From positions 132,501-196,500 of the forward strand of contig CAJNDS010000066.1 in assembly GCA_905221605.1 (NCBI GenBank): a stretch of DNA of 64,000 nucleotides. The letters are read 5' to 3'. The notes below the pieces were generated by a model. That model worked only from the letters and a program-made list of their open reading frames with translations, was not told where the DNA came from and ran no database searches. Source of the DNA: Symbiodinium natans. Taxonomy: Eukaryota > Sar > Dinophyceae > Suessiales > Symbiodiniaceae. The number at the start of each line of letters is the position of its first letter. The first letter of the stretch is position 1. Both the position numbers and the translations under genes were made by a program. Positions 53,661 through 64,000 of the stretch are shown here, piece after piece.

Positions 53661-54014
53661 GTGGCTCGTGACTGCGTCCGCAGCCCCGCCGCTCGAAATG
53701 CCACCCCAATGAACCCGGAAGTATCGCAGGGCAAGGCTTTCCGAAACTCTCTCTATCAGTACTGTTCTTTTTCCTCTGCAGTTTTGGTGGGGTTCGGATG
53801 TGCCGAGCACAAGGCTCGAACCTACCGGGCTCCCTCTGTGGACTCCTGGCAGCCTGAGCCTCAGCACGGAGAAGTTGTCTTCCTCAAGCGCTGGTGTCTG
53901 CAAGCGCTTGTTCTCTGCTTGTATCGTTGCTTTGATGCTTCGGGAGTGCCGCGTCTGTGGCGTCCAAGAGTGGGGCCTACAGTCTACCCCGAAGGAATTC
54001 CTTATGGAGACTGA
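53661..54014 (+). CDS. 117-codon ORF, possible exon
   Basis: After the acceptor CTCTGCAG near 53780 the frame encodes [20 protein letters not shown], then [21 protein letters not shown] second frame over the same bases is also open and equally GC3-rich, so the choice is uncertain. It stops just before the CTCGGG satellite. Confidence 0.3.
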   Translation: MARDCVRSPAARNATPMNPEVSQGKAFRNSLYQYCSFSSAVLVGFGCAEHKARTYRAPSVDSWQPEPQHGEVVFLKRWCLQALVLCLYRCFDASGVPRLWRPRVGPTVYPEGIPYGD

Positions 54015-54034
54015 TGTCTGCCGCGGCATGGCTT

Positions 54035-54163
<129 letters not shown>

Positions 54164-54712
54164 GCTCGTTGTTGGGCTCGGGCTCGTGGCTCGGGCTCGT
54201 TGTTGTGCTCGGGCTTGTTGGGCTTGGGGGCTTGTTGGGGCTTGGGCTTGTGGGCTTGTGGCGGCTTGGTGGGGGCTTGGTGGGGGCTTGGTGGGGGCTT
54301 GGTGGGGGCTTGGTGGGAGCTTTTTGGGCATGGGCTTGGGGCAAATGATTCGTGGGCGTGGGGGAATGCCTGCCTTTACTCAAGGCTAACGTTCTGGCCG
54401 CTTTCGTCGGGTTCACCCTGGAACGACATGTACGGGGGCTCAGCACGTGCATCAGAACGAATCCACCTTTGATTGGTTCTACGTGTCAGAATGTGTCAGT
54501 GTTGCCGTAGGGACGACATGTCTGCGATCCTGAGGACAGCTCTAGCCATATTTTCTCTGTGACTCCGTCCCAAAGTCCGTAGAGTTAACCGTCAATTTAG
54601 AGCCACTGGAAGGATGCCGGCGCTGACGGAACCCATCACTAAGCTGCAAGAGCAGCACCGAGAGCTTACGGCCTTCAAAAACTAAGCTTGCAACGGTGAC
54701 CGACGGTGACAG

Positions 54713-55069
54713 ATGCTGATCTCATCCCCCGAGAAACTTCTGCGTCTTGGAGCCAAGGTGGACGATCAGGTGCTGTTGCTTGTGGCCGCCTTGGGCCTTG
54801 GTGCCCGCAGCCCAAACTTTTGGGTTTGCTGCGGGGTTGAGCTGCGATGCTTCAGGTCTTCGGAGACATTTTTTTACGTGAGCACGGGCTGAGTTTAGGG
54901 CGGGCTTCTCTCGAATGCCTCGAAATTCCTGGCCCGAGCTTCGAGTCTGGCCAAGGCGTCTGTGCCAGCTATTACTTTGATGCTCCAAGCAAGACCTCGA
55001 ACAAGAGAAATCGATGACATGGCAGACATCACTGAGCACCTGAAATCATTGCAAAATGACATGACGTGA
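54713..55069 (+). CDS. Two-exon gene fragment resembling FASTK/RAP-type helical repeats
   Basis: Exon 1 begins at 54713 (ATG directly after GTGACAG) and encodes EKLLRLGAKVDDQVLLLVAA, then LGLGARSPNFW. A GTTTGC donor at 54823 and a TTTAG acceptor at 54898 join it in phase to GGLLSNASKFLARASSLAKA. That exon continues to an acidic end (EIDDMADITEHLKSL) and TGA 55067-55069. The spacing of L-G-x-R-S-P-x-F-W between two helices is like the repeats of FASTK/RAP-related organelle RNA-binding proteins abundant in alveolates; that assignment is tentative. The implied intron is short (76 nt). A longer exon 1 reading through to a stop at 54890 is also possible. Confidence 0.45.
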
Positions 55070-55412
55070 CCCCAGGAACTAGGAAGCTGTGAACTTCTGG
55101 ATGTTGGCGGGAGGAAAGGATTAGGATTTACGTGAAAAGCAACAGGGTTAAGATATAACAAACCTTGTCACTAGCGTAGACCACTTCAAACAGTTTGCAA
55201 ATCCTTGAAGCAAACCGGGCATGAACACAAAGGATCCGAAGAAAGCCATGCTCTCTCAGCTTTCAGCTGTCGGGGCTGCGAGCTTCGCCGTTCGCTTGCG
55301 CCACAAGAACCCTTGAGAGTTGCTACGACCCCCTTTAAGGAGTCTTGACAGTAGGAGTAGAATGAGGAGTAGAATGAGTAAAAGTGCATCCTGCAAACCC
55401 CTCCCTTGTTCT

Positions 55413-55541
55413 GAGGCCCTGTGCATCGGCAGCTTGCAAACAGCGGCGCTAAGGTATTTGGCCGCCGCCTTGACCCGAGAAGACGGGAGAGCGGTTGAGT
55501 TTGGCTTTCTGGCGAAATCCTCTTTGCCACGTGCAGGTTGA
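55413..55541 (+). CDS. Probable terminal exon, 42 codons
   Basis: After TTGTTCTGAG the frame encodes ALCIGSLQTAALRYLAAALT, then EDGRAVEFGFLAKSSLPRAG and TGA. GC3 is about 65%. The minus-strand ORF is its shadow. Confidence 0.4.
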   Translation, partial: EALCIGSLQTAALRYLAAALTREDGRAVEFGFLAKSSLPRAG

Positions 55542-55819
55542 CAATGAAACAGCCAACCCTTCATTGGCTTTCACTGCAGTCCTCCTTCAACAGAGCAAGA
55601 CACAACTTCGGCAGGCCTAGCATGCCTAGAGCTTGTGAGTCCTAAGCTGTGGGATCTGCTACTGGTATCAAGGCCTACGCACCGAAGCTTTCACGCAGCC
55701 GCGAGCTCAGATCCAGATCGTCACAGTCACTTCCCGGCCTTGTGCTTCTCGGAAACCGCGGATCGAGGTCGAGCAGTCAGGATACTGTCATGAGGGGTTA
55801 TATGCCGCGGGATAAATGC

Positions 55820-55985
55820 CGGTCGTATAGTATGGTATCGTATGGTAAAGTATGGTAGAGTATGGTATCGTACGTGTATGGTATCGTATGGTATAGCATG
55901 GTATAGTCTGGTGGTATAGTATGGTATAGTATGGTATGGTAAGGTATCGTATTTCGTATGGTATAGTATTGTGCAGTATGCCACT
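55820..55985. repeat. (TATGG/TATCG/TATAG)n pentamer repeat
   Basis: About 30 degenerate pentamers (GTATG, GTATC, GTATA). The minus strand opens Tyr/His/Thr/Ile frames with no coding value. Confidence 0.9.
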
Positions 55986-56319
55986 CAGTCTTCCCTTGAA
56001 TGCAGGCCTCCGAAGCGTGCAGTGAAGAGGATGTAGACGGGTTCGCAAGAGTCAGTTGTCAAGGAGGGTCAAGGAGGGTGCTAGAGTAGGTCCAAAAAAT
56101 TGAGTCGAAGTAAGCCCTTTGCTAGCCATGCCTAAAGCCACTAAAGGCCTAAGTCGACGTCCTGAGTCTTAGATGCTAGGATGGAAGCTGAAGCCAGCAT
56201 GATCCACCATGCGTTTTTGACGGTAACTGTCTTCTTGGAATACCCCTTGAAGCCCTGCAAGCACACCCTAGGCCTTGCAGGCCTAACAGGCTTGTAGAGC
56301 AATGCGTAAGTTTCACCAG

Positions 56320-56593
56320 TCCGCCGCATTTCCCACGGCCGGGCAAAAGCGTGCTCATCGAATGGGCTGAGTCGGGGACGGCCTCCAAGATGCAACACTG
56401 CAACGCTCGGTTCCTTTCGTCCCTTGACAACTTCCACAGGCCTCTTCTGCGATGGGTAGTGTCTCGTACAGATCGCCTCTACGCAGCCATGGTTGGTTTG
56501 AGTTCGGTGATCTTGAAATGTTTAAGCAAGTCGGTCCATAGCAGTCCATTGGCTCTTGGTTTTGCTCGCCCTGAAACGGGTGTTGGCGGCTGA
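56320..56593 (+). CDS. Exon with stop, ~90 codons, unknown
   Basis: After TTTCACCAG the frame encodes FPRPGKSVLIEWAESGTASK, then NARFLSSLDNFHRPLLRW and DRLYAAMVGLSSVILKCL, stop at 56591-56593. GC3 is about 63%. A 171-codon minus-strand frame (56479-56994) overlaps its end with weaker codon bias. Confidence 0.4.
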
Positions 56594-57303
56594 GAGGCGT
56601 TCAGGGAGGGCATCGCCGGTCTTGAGGTGGATCTGGGCTTGAAGCAGAGAAGGATTCTGAAACCCACGACTCGGCACCTGCCGGCCCACCCTTGAAGCAA
56701 AAGCCCGCAACCGCACGTGTAAAGTTTGCCTTCGGGGTTAAGCCGACGACATGTGCGTGAGTGAGTGTGTAACACCTCCGCTGCCTGCTGGCTTAAGGGA
56801 TTATATTGGTGCCTTCGCAATTCCCGTGCGTTCTCGAAGGCCCCCTGCCTGAAAGGATATGTTGCCAGGACATGTGAGTCTGCAAATCCAATCAATGTTT
56901 CTTGCTGTGCGAATGCAAAGATTTGCAAAGTCCCAGGTCTAGTTTTTGACCGTTTGGGAACCGTGAAGGACTGTTCCAACTGTGAGAAGACCAAGAGACC
57001 CTCTTACCCTTTGCAGCTGTTAAGGGCCCGTTAAGTGGGCTGTTGCTTTAGGGGCCCACTACTGTAGGGTTCCACATGAGCCACGGCGAGCAAAGGAGAT
57101 TTCGCTCGAGTGGAGTGCCCGGAGCGATGAGGACTCAGGACTCGGCCTCAGTCCTGGGACTCGTGGGACTCGTGGGACTCAAGCCTTCCTCTCGCTGCTC
57201 GGAGATCCATGCTCTCTCACCTGCTCGTTCTTGTCTTCGGCTTGCCTGCTGTCTCTGGCCATGTCTTTCCTTCCATGTGGAAAAATGTGTATGTGCAGAG
57301 ATA

Positions 57304-57336
57304 ATATATGTAGAAACACACACACACACAGACACA
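57304..57336. repeat. (AC)n microsatellite
   Basis: About 12 AC units with a GAC interruption. From 57.0 to 57.8 kb no gene is supported. A C-rich tract with CCCTAAACC lies near 57660-57690. Confidence 0.9.
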
Positions 57337-57823
57337 CTTACACTTTTGGTAACCCTCTCCCCCCGCCCTCAAGTTATCTGCCTGTTTTTGGCTTCTTGTA
57401 TGGGTCTAGGTGTTGGAGGGTTCAGAGGGTTGTATAGGGTTTTGATAATCTGAGGGTTGAGGCTGTAGGGCTGCAACAGGTGAATATTCGATGCAAAAAG
57501 ACGAACCATATTGAGAAGTAGCTTCGCGCACGGAGGATGGGGATTGGATTTAATCTGCCCCCTTTGGATGTTGTTTGCAGACAAAACCACGCTTCGTCAC
57601 AGCATCTGTAGAACAAAGCAAGCATAGACACCAAACAGGATAGATTACCAGGGTACACCCCCCCCTCCCCACCCTACCCCTAAACCAACCCTAACACCCA
57701 GCGCTTAAAGCCCTTAGAAACCCTAGGCAAAAACTTGGCAGTCCTAGGCACTAAAAACTCGAAGCCCAGCGTCTGGTTTCGAATGGTTATCTTTAGATCT
57801 GGCTATACTGTTCGCTGAGTTTA

Positions 57824-58140
57824 AGTACGAAATGGCTTGCAACTGAAAAACATGATCTCATCCATTGAGCCAAGTGGACTTGCAGGGTTGCAGTCTTACC
57901 AGTTAGATATTCATTCCCTCAAGTTTAAACTTGAACGGCCGGGAATATTGGAAGAGAATGAAGGACTCCTCACAATCAGGGGCTAGCTTTTTGGAACTAG
58001 GGGCCAACTCTACTGGTCGTTGAATTACCAACAACATGGCTTGCAGTTAAAGAGCATCCTGGCGTCTGTCAAACGAAGTGAACCGACAGGGTTGCGCTGT
58101 CTGATTCGATATTCATCCCCCCAAGCGGTTACTGAGATGG
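57824..58140. repeat. Tandem pair of ~110-nt diverged repeats
   Basis: Copy 1 (about 57828-57935) and copy 2 (about 58032-58140) share ATGGCTTGCA, AAAGAGCAT/AAAACATGATC, GACAGGGTTGC/GCAGGGTTGC and GATATTCAT. A third partial copy (CTTGCAACTGAAAACATGAT) begins at about 59908. Confidence 0.7.
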
Positions 58141-58159
58141 TTTAATTGGGTGGGTTTTG

Positions 58160-58268
58160 TGACAGTACAGCATTTTTTTGCTTGTTTTTGCTCAAAAGAT
58201 GGGTTTTTTGGGGGACAGTACAGCGTTTTTGCAGTCCCAGGCCTCCAAAATGCTGTACTGTTCCAAAA
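58160..58268. repeat. Inverted repeat with GACAGTACAGC arms
   Basis: GACAGTACAGCATTTTT at about 58160 and GACAGTACAGCGTTTTT at about 58213 face AAAATGCTGTACTGTTCC at about 58248. The middle copy can pair with the right one, giving alternative hairpins. Confidence 0.75.
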
Positions 58269-58689
58269 ACAACAATGTTTTTAAAGAACAAGGTGCACGG
58301 CCGGCCCAGCAAAGAACAAGACACTAGGGGCAGCCTCGATTTTCTTCATGCTTTACTCCATATTGATATTTTCAGAAGCAGAACCTTCTATTGTCTCGAT
58401 ATTCTCAGCGTAAAACTGAATTTTCTCTATTGTAATAGTCAAAACTCTATTTATCGAAGTTGTCAGAGAAAAAATAGATATTTCCTCTACATTTCCATAC
58501 GAACACCTTCCGAAGGACTTGATCCTGAACCGATGCAGTGGACGTGTGGAGTTTTTGCTTTGATCTTTTATTGGGGTGTGTTTCTTTGTTTTTGTCGATT
58601 TTCTTGGGTTTTACTCAGGTCCATATATTCATAGGATTTGGTCCATGGATTTGTTTTTTTCCCCTATGTTCATAGGATTCCAGCTACTT

Positions 58690-60367
58690 TTTAATTTTAA
58701 AAAAGGACTCCAAAGAATCTTGCTAAGGATTCTATGAATTTCAATAGGATTCCGAGTGTTTTTCATAGGGTTCCTGTGAATTTCAATAGGATTCCTATGA
58801 GTTTTTAGTTTTATAGGAAAGCCTGTTATAATCTCGTCCAGGGGCGCGCCTTTGCTTTAGTCGGGACGCGGGTGGCCGAGTCTCCGGGTGTGTGTGATTT
58901 TTTGTTTTCGGGACCCGGCTGGCCGAGCAAAAACGGAAAAGGAAAAGGATTCCTCTCAAATGTATTTTGGCGGGTTCTTGTTAATTGTTAGAGGATTCCT
59001 ACAAATCTTAAAAGGTTTCTGACAAAAGTTAATAGGATTTCTATTATTAGTTTTGAAAGAGTTCTTACTAATTTTAATGCGATTCCAAAATAGTTTTGCT
59101 AAGGATTCTATTAATTTCAACAGGATTCCTAGTATTTTCAATAGGATTCCTATGGAATCCTATGATTTTTTAGTTTTACAGGAAACCTGTTATGATCTCG
59201 TCGGGGGGTGCATTTTCTTTTTTTGTTAGGGACGCGGCTGGCCGAGTCCAAAACGAAACGCTCCGGGCGCTGTTCTGTTTTTTTCGGGACCCCCCCCCCG
59301 ACACTCACTCACTTGCGGGTCGTGTGGACCTTCGTCCAGGGGCGCGTTTTTTTGTTTTTGTTCCGGACGCGGTTGAACATCTTAGAACCAAAGCTGCATC
59401 CTTGGACTTGCGGCGACTTGCTACAAGCTTCGAGCCCAGGAAGAACCAGATCCAAGTCAGGGATGCTTGTGGGAAACTTAGCTAGGGCTCTTGAGTTCCT
59501 GCCGGTCCTTACCCATGTTATTCAGCTTATTCCCGAGCCAAACATCTTGAGTCCTGAATCTTGGATCCGGCACTGAGCCAGGGACTGAGAGACTGAAACT
59601 TCAGTCCCGAATTTTCAGGTGTTTTCTTCCCTTCCGGGGCATCTTGAATCCGGTATTCGGTCCGGTATCCGAGACTGAAAAGACTCAGCATTCAAGGTGC
59701 TTCGGAAAAAACACCCAGAACATCTTGAATCTTGAGTCCGGGACTGAACATTTATTCCCTTAGCCCCTGGCTCAGATTTGGGGCTTGAGATGCTTCGTGA
59801 AAGTACATGTTTTTCATCTTCGAGAATCAGATCTTCATGCGGCATAGTCAAGAAGCTCAAGTTTCCTGCGTTGCCAGTGCACGTGGACTTTTTTTTAAGT
59901 TTCAAGTGACTTGCAACTGAAAACATGATCTCATGCATAGTGTCGCTCTCCCCCCTGCCCCCACCCCGCCCCCACCCCGCCCCCACCCAGCCCCCACCCA
60001 GCCCCCACCCCGCCCCCGCCCCACCCCCCCCCCCCCCCCGGCCACAAATCCGTCCATCCAAAAGAGTCAGCGACGAGAAGAAAAGTGTGTTTGTTTTTGC
60101 TCGGCCAGCTCTTCTTCTTTTCCCTTTTTTGCTCGACCAGCCGCGTCCTGAACAAAAAAAGCGCCGGAGTGTCTGTTTTGCTCGGCCAAAACAAGCGACC
60201 CTGGACGAGATTATAACAGGTTTTCCTATTCCTATAAAACTAAAAACGCATAGGAATCCCTATTATTAAGTTCACAGGAATCCTATTAACAATACTAGGA
60301 ATCCTTTTGAAATTCATGGAACCCTTGGCAAATTGTTTGGAATCCGATTAAAATTAGTAAGAGTTCT
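58690..60367. repeat. Foldback repeat cluster (two direct copies and one inverted copy)
   Basis: Copies at about 58690-58935 and 59059-59300 (+) and about 60085-60367 (inverted) share, in order: TTACTAATTTTAAT (absent or diverged in the first copy), GGATTC-type units with TTTCAATAGGATTCC, TTTTTAGTTTTATAGGAAA, CCTGTTATAATCTCGTC, GCGCC/GCGCG and GACGCGGCTGGCCGAG. A partial third + copy starts near 59330 (GTCCAGGGGCGCG). The unique middle (59.4-59.9 kb) holds repeated CTTGAATC/CTTGAGTCC motifs. No transposase frame is seen. Confidence 0.75.
59945..60042. repeat. C-rich 8-nt repeat (CCCCCACC)n with a 15-nt C run
   Basis: CCCCCACCCCG and CCCCCACCCAG units end in an almost pure C run at about 60020-60040. 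On the minus strand it is a strong G-quadruplex candidate. ORFs here encode Pro or Gly runs. Confidence 0.85.
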
Positions 60368-60867
60368 GTGTGGTGATGGCATTCTTTCACTGCGAGCCCT
60401 TGCCCTTCGGGCTCTTTGGTTTCTCAAAAGACAGCTCTCAAGGCTGCGGCGACCGTGCTGGGCTTGCTGGCCCTGTCGTTGTGCGGCTGCAAGGATGGCA
60501 CCGCCGCCGCATTGGTTTAAGGGATGTTTGGGGAACATTTGTTGGTTAAGAGGGTTTGGGGGCCAGCGTCAGCGGGTCGGGTTGGGAGTTTGGGAATGAT
60601 TTTTCAGAAATCGTACTGAAAGCCCTCGCGCCGTTGCGCCTCAACCACAAAGCGAAGCCATTAAGCGCCGACAGAGCGGTGCCTTGGATTGGTGGCACAT
60701 TGGTGGCACCACGTTTGCCTGCGGTGTGAGTTTTGGTTGGGGGCTGCAGGGATTGCGCTCAAAGCATGACACCACTTGCCACAGCCCAGCCAGAGTCTCA
60801 GAGCCTTGAGGCTTTGACACGTCAGGGTGAGCAACCGTCACAACGAAGCTGAAGGAATTTCCTTTTT

Positions 60868-60957
60868 TATTCTCCCTCTCTTTCTGTCTCTCTCGCTCTG
60901 TCTCTCTCCCTTCTCTGTCTCTCTGTTTTGTTGTCTCTCTCATTTTGTGTTTTTTTT

Positions 60958-60988
<31 letters not shown>

Positions 60989-61035
60989 TTCTGCTATTGC
61001 TCTATACGCTTATGCATATATATATATATAATTAG
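60868..61035 (+). repeat. CT-rich tract followed by (TA)n
   Basis: TCTCTCTCTGTCT-type pyrimidine sequence (60868-60990) followed by a TATATATATA run (61015-61030). Confidence 0.9.
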
Positions 61036-61048
61036 ACTTATATAATGT

Positions 61049-61258
61049 GTGGGTACATGCCAATCTCTTCGTGACCGTTCCTGCGCTTTGTCACAGATAT
61101 TCAGCGTCAAATCACTTACCCAATCACTTCGCCAATACGACATCCACCTAGCCATGCAGCTGCACAGAGATAGTCACACAGCCAAGCCAAACGTTCAACA
61201 ACCCGACGTCGATCCAATCAAATGCCGACATGCGGGCTGCACTGTGGTGGGCGCGTAG
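61049..61258 (+). CDS. 69-codon ORF, doubtful
   Basis: Encodes SLRDRSCALSQIFSVKSLTQ, then VQQPDVDPIKCRHAGCTVVG. GC3 is about 55%. Splice support is weak and no family is recognised. Confidence 0.25.
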   Translation: MGTCQSLRDRSCALSQIFSVKSLTQSLRQYDIHLAMQLHRDSHTAKPNVQQPDVDPIKCRHAGCTVVGA

Positions 61259-61815
61259 GCCGCGATGGCTAAGGACAGAAGCATATGTTTTCCACACTTT
61301 TGTGGTGGGGGGGGGGGGGAGTGCGGGGAGGGTGGAGGGTAAGGTAGGGTTCGGGTGGGGGGGGGTTGTTTTTACGAACCTCCATCTGTCTCGATGAGGC
61401 GATGATGGCGGCAAGTCGCCCTCGCCGAGCCCTCCAGGTGGCCAAACACTTACCAAAATTCAAGGGGGCCTAATGAGGGGTGGCAGGTTTTCGGCCTCAA
61501 TTCGGTCTGTTTGCGCACGTCTTGGGTGAGCCTTGCAATTCGCAATGGTCACTCTTTTTGTTCTTTGCCCGAAGAAATTGAGGGTGTTCGGGGTGCCACT
61601 CACCACTCCTCCTTCAACTCCTCTTGAATGTTTCGCACCTGAGAACTTGAGCTTGAGGTCTGCCTTATAGGACGTTTAGGTGCTTTGTCGCTTGACGGGG
61701 CCTTTATGGCTTCGGGCGTTCAGTGGTTCAGGCTGTCAGGTTGTCAGAAGCATCTGTTGGGCATCTTTGGCTCGTGCTTATTTTCTTTTTTTTTTTTTGG
61801 GGGGGGGGGTTCCAG

Positions 61816-61993
61816 GATCGACGGCGACGACCACAGAGCGGCCAGCAGGCCGCGCCACTTTCCCAAAGCCCGAACCGCAGCCAAAAGGGAAGCAAATGGG
61901 AAGCAGAAGGGAGCGAAGCAACGTGAAGTCAGAGAAGCACTCAAATGTGCGAAGCAAGGCACCAAGAGGATCAGGTCAGCTTTAGAAGAGTGA
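61816..61993 (+). CDS. Exon candidate encoding a basic C-terminus
   Basis: A T run, a G run and TTCCAG precede it. The frame encodes FPKARTAAKREANGKQKGAK and REVREALKCAKQGTKRIRSA, ending in TGA 61991-61993. A second frame is also open and similarly biased, so the frame is uncertain. Confidence 0.3.
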
Positions 61994-62298
61994 CGCTTGA
62001 GCAGAAGCTCACCTCACCTTTACTCGCACACTTCAAACTCTGTTTATAGGCCTAACCAGTTGAATCCTAAAGCCCCACACACTGACACCTCCAAAACCTG
62101 AAGCCTTGAAACCAGGTCCAATCACTTGCCCAGCCGATATGGATCGGGCGCACTGCAGCAAGCCGTTCCCTGAGACGGTTTAGGGTTCGGAGGGTTCGGA
62201 GTGCTTGGTGCTTGGTGCCAGGGGCACTGTGCCCTCTCTTGGTCTCCTCCTCCCAAACCTTAATCCAGCCCGCCCACCCCCTTCCACCCTGTCCCCAG

Positions 62299-62387
62299 GT
62301 GCTACTTTACCGGTGGCTCCGCAGGCGAGACACAATGCCCTGGCGCCCAGGGACACTCAGGATGCGTTCTTTGTTAGGCGTGCATAG
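62299..62387 (+). CDS. Exon after a strong pyrimidine acceptor, frame uncertain
   Basis: About 70 bases of C/T-rich sequence end in CCCCAG, a textbook acceptor. All three frames after it are open for at least 25 codons. The one reading TLPVAPQARHNALAPRDTQD, with a stop at 62385, is slightly preferred. Confidence 0.35.
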
Positions 62388-62735
62388 TGTGGTTTGGGGG
62401 CCTGCATTGAATACTTGGTGGATTCTACTGAGGGCTGAGGGTGTTGAACTTAAGCCGCTGAGACGCATCATTTGTGAATTGTGACTGCCAGAAGATTCGC
62501 CGAGGCCAGGAGTGCGCATCTCCATATACTTTGAAGGACAAGGCAGGCTCTTTAACACCCTAACTTTCTGAACTCCCTTCTTCTCTCCGAGACCGTTTCA
62601 GTGGATGTTGAAACATGTGAGCACGGAATCTCTCCATGTTGTTTGTGCTTTCCCTCTGTGTCTTTCGTGTTGTTGTTTTTTTTTTTCTCTCTCTCTCTCT
62701 CTCTGCCTATTCTCTGCCTATGTCTCGTTCTTCAG

Positions 62736-63094
62736 TTGGCAGTCGCTCTGCATGTCCTTAATCAAATCCATTGCACCAAATGCCACGGGCACAAACATCA
62801 ACAAGAGGCCATCAAGAGTGGCCCGCAGAAAGGAGAGCCGCCCAGGGCCTCTCGAAAGAAGCACCCACATCTCAGCATCTCTCACCATCTCTCACCATCT
62901 CTCGCCATGTCTCACCACTTCTCACCGTTTCTCACCGTTTCTCACCATTGTCTTCCCCTTGTGTTGTCCAGGTGTGCCAAGTCTCCTGTGCCTCGCTGCC
63001 GGCGCCTGCGGCACCGCCGGGCATGCACTGCCCCTGGGGGAGCAGGGGGCGCGGAGGAGGGAGCATTGAGCAATTGGCACAGCATTCGACATAG
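62736..63094 (+). CDS. Two exons of a gene with a Cys/His-containing segment
   Basis: Exon 62736 to about 62880 follows a CT-rich tract and TTCTTCAG. It encodes LAVALHVLNQIHCTKCHGHK, then a basic Lys/Arg/Pro region. H-C-x2-C-H-x-H could bind metal. Exon 62972-63094 follows GTTGTCCAG and encodes VCQVSCASLPAPAAPPGMHC and GGGSIEQLAQHST with a stop at 63092; GC3 is about 72%. Between them the intron holds (TCTCACCA)n-like repeats. Junction phase was not proven. Confidence 0.45.
62875..62950 (+). repeat. ~11-nt repeat (TCTCACCATC)n
   Basis: Six to seven degenerate TCTCACCNNT units in the intron between the exons at 62736 and 62972. Confidence 0.8.
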
Positions 63095-63145
63095 AGCTTC
63101 TGCAATGCAGCAGCAAGGGTTTATATAGGAGTCCCTTGTGGGGCT

Positions 63146-63565
63146 TTGGGGTCCGGAGCAGGGGCACTTTCGGGTTGCCAGGCTTCGAGCTTGGGGGATT
63201 TGGTTTGGGATTCAGTGTTCAGCCACTCACAGTTACACAGTTGCTCACGTTCGCACTTCTCGGACGGTCAGGCTGCGCTCCAAGCATGTTGTTTTTGCTT
63301 GCCAACGTTTCCCGAATTCTCGAAAGTAGCAAAAGCGTGTTGCCGCGCACTTTCCGTGGCTTCGGGACACGTTGCATCTGAAAACCTTGGGGTGCGCCGG
63401 GCCAGGGACGTTGTCCTTGGACCCTTAAACTCAAAACAAGGAGGGGGGGGAGCGTGCCCCAACGAAGAAGCTCCCAAGTCAGCCGCTAGCTGCCGTGCAG
63501 GAGCCCAGATGGTGTTTGAAACAGGAAAGCAGCGCTTGAAAGCCAGCAGCCCGCAGCCAGCTTGA
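63146..63565 (+). CDS. 139-codon ORF, doubtful
   Basis: Open without an early ATG. Contains LPTFPEFSKVAKACCRALSV and VRRARDVVLGPLNSKQGGGG. GC3 is about 55%. It ends just before the CAGCCAGCTT repeats. Confidence 0.25.
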   Translation: MGSGAGALSGCQASSLGDLVWDSVFSHSQLHSCSRSHFSDGQAALQACCFCLPTFPEFSKVAKACCRALSVASGHVASENLGVRRARDVVLGPLNSKQGGGGACPNEEAPKSAASCRAGAQMVFETGKQRLKASSPQPA

Positions 63566-63750
63566 GGCCAGCTGGCGGGACACCAGCCCACAGCCAGCTT
63601 AAGGCCAGTGCTTAAAAGCCACCAATCTTTAACAGCCGGTGCGGCAGCTCATCGCTTGAAAGCGCGCAGCCTGGGAGACTTGGATAGTTTACTAAGTTTA
63701 CGTTTTCATGTTTGGAAAATGTGAGGGAGAACGGCCCGCAGCCAGCTTGG
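63545..63750. repeat. Interspersed GCAGCCAGCTT repeats
   Basis: CCCGCAGCCAGCTTG, CCCACAGCCAGCTTAAGGCCAG and further GCCCGCAGCCAGCTT copies at irregular spacing, with GCTGGCGG complements nearby. From 63.75 kb to the window end nothing is supported. Confidence 0.7.
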
Positions 63751-64000
63751 GACCCCGCTGGCGTTTGTGCAATATGTCAGGCAAGGCCTTTGTCGCAAAA
63801 ACGAGGTTTTAGCTTGAACCCTCGGAAATTTTGTGGGCCAGTGCTTGAATAACCTGCGGGGGACACTTGCGCACCGTTCCTGGAGTTGTTGATAGTTGAA
63901 AATGTTTCAGGTTGAGTCCGAAACCCAAGTCGATTCCGAGCATCAAACGATGGACAGTGCGTTTTCTTGCCGAGACAAGGCCTAAAGATGCCATGGCCTA

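Noticed and set aside
56479-56994. 171-codon minus-strand ORF
   Set aside because: Reads partly like protein but has near-neutral GC3 and overlaps a better-supported + strand exon; kept out as a gene.

Overview
The window is nuclear DNA of a dinoflagellate-like protist; genus and species cannot be fixed from sequence alone. Support for this: blocks of plant/dinoflagellate-type telomere motif (TTTAGGG/CCCTAAA and a CCCTGAA variant) lie inside the sequence; coding exons are short, GC-rich at third positions and separated by many introns; at least one intron is best modelled with a GC donor, as is common in dinoflagellates; simple and complex repeats make up a large share; and there are no bacterial operons or ribosome binding sites. 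No rRNA, tRNA, CRISPR or spliced-leader gene was recognised.

Layout. 1-5.5 kb: low-complexity DNA, an interstitial telomere-like array (3.46-3.78 kb) and a 26-nt minisatellite (4.97-5.22 kb). 5.6-7.2 kb: an intronless gene for a 523-residue protein ending in decapeptide repeats. 8.4-11.0 kb: the clearest gene, a processive family-2 glycosyltransferase with membrane helices, DTD and QxxRW motifs, in four exons. 12.0-16.1 kb: exons of a second, unrelated-looking glycosyltransferase. 17-23.6 kb: exons of a possible FCP1-like phosphatase and several unassigned exons, interrupted by a three-copy inverted/direct repeat family (20.5-21.6 kb). 24.7-30 kb: an AT-rich repeat island with almost no coding signal. 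Part of it is framed by a perfect 22-bp inverted repeat and contains a ~0.6-kb hairpin and a ~1.8-kb higher-order repeat array. 31.1-36.9 kb: many exons, including a PPR-like helical exon and half of a MYND zinc finger. 37.0-38.4 kb: purine-rich simple repeats. 40.0-44.7 kb: eight exon candidates, five of which join in matching phase, for a multi-pass membrane protein of rolling-stone/AIG1 type, with a 1-kb pyrimidine satellite in one intron. 46.9-49.1 kb: a multi-exon gene of unknown function. 50-57 kb: further exons, including a two-exon gene resembling FASTK/RAP helical repeats. 57.8-60.4 kb: a foldback repeat cluster. 61-63.6 kb: more exons.

Nearly all supported exons are on the + strand, which fits the unidirectional gene blocks known in dinoflagellates. 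Long pyrimidine tracts lie on the + strand within or beside these genes. The only long purine-on-+ tracts (37-38.4 kb) lie beside a minus-strand ORF, which suggests a local strand change. Many exons here were found by reading splice sites, phase and third-position GC by eye. Their edges are approximate and none has been compared with a database. Most functional names are therefore tentative; the family-2 glycosyltransferase is the firm one.
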